The notes beneath the pieces are model-generated. The model made no database searches, was not told the DNA's origin, and saw nothing but the letters and a program-made list of their open reading frames with translations. This document shows positions 61,022-64,000 of a stretch of 64,000 bases of DNA, piece after piece. Source of the DNA: Oscillospiraceae bacterium (GTDB lineage: Bacteria > Bacillota > Clostridia > Oscillospirales > Acutalibacteraceae); the NCBI GenBank assembly GCA_022483045.1, contig JAKVOA010000001.1, positions 457,750 through 521,749 on the forward strand, given 5' to 3'. The position numbers and the translations under genes were made by a program. Numbering within the stretch: the first letter of the stretch is position 1; every line of letters begins with the position of its first letter.

Positions 61022-63010
61022 TTATTTTGTCAGCCGCTCAAACACCGGGATATACTCCAGCGGCGCTTTTACAGTGACGGACTCTCCACCGGCAAACTGC
61101 TCACCGGAGTGAATCTCCTGCCAATTTCCCGCAGGGAGATATACTTTTCGTTCAAAGGTTTTCGGTGTAAGAATAGGCGCAACCAGATAACGGGAACCGA
61201 ACATATACTGGTCGTCCAGATTCCAGCAGGCGGCGTCCTGTGGGAACTCAAAGAACATGGTGCGCATCAGGGGCGCGCCGGTCTCGTGTGCTTGCTGCAT
61301 CAGATCCATCAGGTAGGGCTTCAGTGTAAGGCGGGTGTCAAGGTTGGCTTTCAGAATACGGAAAACATCCTCGCCGTAGCTCCAAAGCTCATTGGGCTGG
61401 CCGGTATGCAGGTATCCGCCGCCGTAGTCGCGGTGGTCGAGCTCTGGAATATTATAGGGCCCACGGTCACCGTGCATACGCAGAATGGGGCAGAAAACCG
61501 CAAATTCATACCAACGCACCAGCAGCTCACGAAAATCGGGGTCATTGACATCATCTGTCATAAAGCCGCCGATGTCTGTTGTCCACCAGGGAATGCCGGC
61601 AATGCCGATATTCAGTCCGGCCGAAATTTGGTCGCGCAGCGCTTCATAGGTGCTGGGAATATCGCCGGACCAAAGCAGTGTGGAGTATTTCTGGCTGCCG
61701 ACCCACCCGCAGCGAATCAGGTTCATAAAAGGAGTGCGGCCGTCCGCGGTCATGCCGTCATGGAAAGTCTTTGCGTAGTCTTTCGGGTATGCGGCGCCGT
61801 ATTTCTGCATGGGGCCGTCGTAGCAACGGATATTGTCAAAATCATAAACAGCAAGGTCCGGCTCGGCATTGTCCAGCCAAAAGAAATCAATACCCAGATC
61901 ACTGTAATTCTTTTTGCAGGTTTCGTATAGGAACTGGCGTGCCTCGGGGTTAAACAAATCAATGGTAGCGCACTCGCCCTGGAAATCATAGGTCTCTACA
62001 GTGCCGCGCTCGGTTCGCAGCAGCAGACCGCGCTCCTGCAGTTCGCCAAAGTTTTTGCCGCGCTTGTCGACAGAGGGCCATACGGATACCATCACTTTAA
62101 TACCCATAGCGTGCAGTTCGTCAGTCATAGCGCGTACATCGGGCCAATACTTTTTGTCGAAGCACCAGGAGCCCTGGTATGGCCAGTGGAAGAAATCAAT
62201 GACGATGACATCCAGCGGAATGCCCAGTTCACGGTATTTCCGCGCGACGGCGAGCACTTCTTCCTGCGAGCGGTAGCGCAGCTTGCACTGCCACAGGCCG
62301 AGGATCTTTTCCGGGAACATCGGGGAACGGCCGACAACATCGGTGTAGTTTTCAATGATCTTTGCAGGGGCTTCATCTGTTGTAATCCAGTAATCTAGTT
62401 CTTCTGCCTCTGTAGCGGTCCACTCTGTCAGGTTTTTGCCGAAAGAGACGGTGCCCACAGCGGGGTTGTTCCACAAAAGGCCATAGCCGAGATTTGAGAG
62501 TACAAATGGAATAGAGGACTGAGAGTTTCTCTGGGCAAGCTCCAGCGTGCAGCCCTTTAGGTCCAGGTAAGGTTGCTGGTACTGCCCCATGCCAAACAGC
62601 TTTTCGCCGTCGCGGCTCTCAAAGCGGGCTTTGATGGTGTAATCATTTCCGGCCAGCGGCTTCAGTTCGCGGCCCTCCAGTTTCAGGGCACGGCCCTCTT
62701 TGCAGATAGTGCCGCCGTAGTTGCGGTAGTATTCGCGCAGCAGCAGAGTGTCTTCCTTAAAAAAGGAGATGACACCGGTGGAGTTCAGCACTGCCCGCAG
62801 GGAGCCGCTGCGAATTTCGGCGCCGTCGGGGCTCAGGCGAATTTGTGCATCGGCAGAGCGCTTTTCCGGGTCGAGGGCGTTGCAGCGGCCGCTGAAAGCG
62901 CGGTTTGCTGTGCTGCGCACGCGCAGCGCATTTTTGCCCCAGGCTTCAATGCAAAGGGTCTCGTGCTCGTGACGCCCAATCAGGCATCCGTTCTTTTGGG
63001 TAAATTCCAT
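61022..63010 (-). CDS. GH31 glycosidase, alpha-xylosidase/alpha-glucosidase type
   Basis: A 662-residue GH31 enzyme. The catalytic nucleophile Asp380 is in FFWLDNAEPD, the form seen in many bacterial alpha-xylosidases and related enzymes, with the acid/base region LLWSGDIPSTYEAL and GIAGIPWWTTDIGGF after it. The N-terminal beta-sandwich (about 1-220) and C-terminal sheets are present; no signal peptide, so it is cytosolic and would act on imported sugars. The start at 63010 has AGAAGG 7 bases upstream; a longer reading from 63034 has none. It is divergent from an AraC-type regulator. Confidence 0.93.
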   Translation of the reverse strand: MEFTQKNGCLIGRHEHETLCIEAWGKNALRVRSTANRAFSGRCNALDPEKRSADAQIRLSPDGAEIRSGSLRAVLNSTGVISFFKEDTLLLREYYRNYGGTICKEGRALKLEGRELKPLAGNDYTIKARFESRDGEKLFGMGQYQQPYLDLKGCTLELAQRNSQSSIPFVLSNLGYGLLWNNPAVGTVSFGKNLTEWTATEAEELDYWITTDEAPAKIIENYTDVVGRSPMFPEKILGLWQCKLRYRSQEEVLAVARKYRELGIPLDVIVIDFFHWPYQGSWCFDKKYWPDVRAMTDELHAMGIKVMVSVWPSVDKRGKNFGELQERGLLLRTERGTVETYDFQGECATIDLFNPEARQFLYETCKKNYSDLGIDFFWLDNAEPDLAVYDFDNIRCYDGPMQKYGAAYPKDYAKTFHDGMTADGRTPFMNLIRCGWVGSQKYSTLLWSGDIPSTYEALRDQISAGLNIGIAGIPWWTTDIGGFMTDDVNDPDFRELLVRWYEFAVFCPILRMHGDRGPYNIPELDHRDYGGGYLHTGQPNELWSYGEDVFRILKANLDTRLTLKPYLMDLMQQAHETGAPLMRTMFFEFPQDAACWNLDDQYMFGSRYLVAPILTPKTFERKVYLPAGNWQEIHSGEQFAGGESVTVKAPLEYIPVFERLTK

Positions 63011-63114
63011 AGAGAAACCTTCTTTCTTTGCCATATCAGGGACTTGGCAAACAGAGTGAAAATAAAAGCATTTCTATAAAAATGCTGTACGGGTTGCTTC
63101 AATTCTTATTATAG

Positions 63115-63120
63115 TTGACA
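63115..63120 (+). promoter_or_regulatory. -35 box of the AraC-type regulator gene
   Basis: TTGACA lies 61 bases before the start codon; the -10 position 17 bp downstream is weak (TAACGT, 63138-63143), as is common for activator-dependent promoters. On the minus strand, TATAAT (63108-63113) could serve GH31. Confidence 0.4.
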
Positions 63121-63181
63121 GTAAGCTCAAAATGCTTTAACGTATTTGATGAACACTAACACAATTTTGACAGGAGCGGTT

Positions 63182-64000
63182 ATGCAGCAAAATGATTTAA
63201 TGAGGGAATCCATTCCACATGGCGATGCACTTTTTCCCATGTCTCTGCACGAGATTGCAACAGACTGCAAACATACCGAGCGGCTGGAATGCCACTGGCA
63301 CAAAGAAATCGAAATCCTGGTTGCGACTGCGGGGCAGGCGGTGTTCCGCATCGATACCGAGTCGTTTCCGCTCAGTGCGGGCGAGGCTGTCTTTGTAAAC
63401 GGCAACCGCTTGCATTCCGCGCGGGCGGCTGAGATGGAGCCTTTCGAGTACTTTGCAGTGGTCTTTGATCTGTCGCTGCTGTCCGGTGAAGTAAATGACC
63501 GTATTAGCCAGCGGTACATTGCGCCGGTGGTAAACGGCAGCATTGCCTTTTCGGAAAAAATTACGCGTGAAGAATACGGCGGGGAAGTTTTTGGCCTGCT
63601 TTTTGCAATACGGGAAGCATACCGAAAAAAAGAGCTGCTGTATGAAATGAATATCAAAATCAAACTGATGGAGATTTGGACAATTTTGTACAGACACGCA
63701 GAAAAGGCCCAGGGACCAGCGCCCAAGGCGGAAAATTATAAAATAGAAAGCATCAAGAGAATCATGCGCTATATACAGGAACATTATCGGGAAGACATCA
63801 CGGTTTCCGGCATGGCAGAAAGGTGCGGTATGAGCGAGAGCCAATTCTGCCGCTTCTTCAGGAGCATGGCGCAGAGCTCGGCCGTACATTATATCCAGAC
63901 CTGCCGGGTAACAGAGAGCTGCCGCCTTTTGCGGACCACCGACCTGCCGGTCAGCGCAGTTGCTCTGCAGGTTGGCTTTGAAAACATCAGCTATTTCAAC
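63182..64000 (+). CDS. AraC-family regulator, 3' end cut by the window edge
   Basis: The frame is open from ATG 63182 (AGGAG 5 bases upstream) to the last base, giving 273 residues without a stop. The first 120 residues form a cupin-type sensor domain (LECHWHKEIEILVATAGQAVF). The C-terminal AraC HTH begins about residue 190 with IKRIMRYIQEHYREDITVSG and continues MSESQFCRFFRSMA and AVALQVGFENISYF, so only the last 20 or so residues are missing. It sits divergently from the GH31 gene and most likely activates it. Confidence 0.92.
   Translation, partial: MQQNDLMRESIPHGDALFPMSLHEIATDCKHTERLECHWHKEIEILVATAGQAVFRIDTESFPLSAGEAVFVNGNRLHSARAAEMEPFEYFAVVFDLSLLSGEVNDRISQRYIAPVVNGSIAFSEKITREEYGGEVFGLLFAIREAYRKKELLYEMNIKIKLMEIWTILYRHAEKAQGPAPKAENYKIESIKRIMRYIQEHYREDITVSGMAERCGMSESQFCRFFRSMAQSSAVHYIQTCRVTESCRLLRTTDLPVSAVALQVGFENISYFN

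Noticed and set aside
61001..61930. A 309-codon plus-strand open frame within GH31
   Set aside because: It is antisense to a well-supported glycosidase with intact motifs.

Overview
The window reads as a chromosomal segment of an anaerobic, spore-forming, low-to-mid GC Gram-positive of the class Clostridia, most likely an Oscillospiraceae/Ruminococcaceae-type bacterium. The pointers are strong GGAGG ribosome sites, TTGACA/TATAAT promoters, an alanyl T-box leader, RNase J, GdpP, McsA/McsB, a BofA-like protein, DUF4364 and DUF4093 proteins, ThyX in place of ThyA, and cellobiose phosphorylase. The family-level assignment is an inference. Most of the window is ordinary housekeeping DNA read left to right.

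Layout. 1-8.0 kb: the 3' end of pcrA, a Cys-rich unknown on the minus strand, thyX-tmk (dTMP to dTDP), then DJ-1, formyl-THF cyclo-ligase, mltG and a U32 peptidase broken by a one-base frameshift, then a class B penicillin-binding protein. 8.0-16.5 kb: T-box leader and alaS, a HIT protein, a phosphoribosyltransferase, comEC, holA, a toprim/DUF4093 protein and an acetyltransferase. 16.6-23.9 kb: a PHP phosphoesterase, a TSCPD protein, a 46-residue Cys/Gly-rich membrane peptide, mcsA-mcsB (the kinase looks inactive), an S1-domain protein, a lipoprotein cyclophilin, thioredoxin and pyrG. 24-34.7 kb: a long leader with a possibly broken small membrane gene, then RNase J, gdpP, rplI, dnaB, tilS, hpt and ftsH. 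34.8-42.1 kb: a divergent type IIA topoisomerase pair, secG, rnr and a BofA-like gene.

42.1-64 kb is more accessory. It holds DUF4364 and XRE regulators, a DUF1848 protein, a cellobiose phosphorylase (GH94) divergent from a LacI-type regulator with repeated GAAAACG operators, a CrtO-like acyltransferase with a cohesin/cadherin-like surface protein, a 3 kb orphan phage tail-fibre/lysin/holin cassette, a YgjP-type metalloprotease, a MarR regulator with a heterodimeric ABC exporter, a DUF4358 protein, tRNA-Gly(CCC), a GNAT acetyltransferase, and a GH31 glycosidase divergent from an AraC-type regulator that runs off the end.

How it works together. The carbohydrate genes suggest growth on plant beta-glucans, with cellobiose phosphorolysis and alpha-xylosyl/glucosyl trimming, each under a dedicated adjacent regulator. 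No wholly new multi-gene system is evident. The observations most worth following are the apparently dead McsB beside McsA without ctsR or clpC, the self-contained phage tail-fibre/lysis cassette, the divergent topoisomerase pair with changed toprim and quinolone-region residues, ComEC with an erased beta-lactamase-like site, and up to three loci that look like single-base frameshifts. Those frameshifts may be assembly errors rather than biology.
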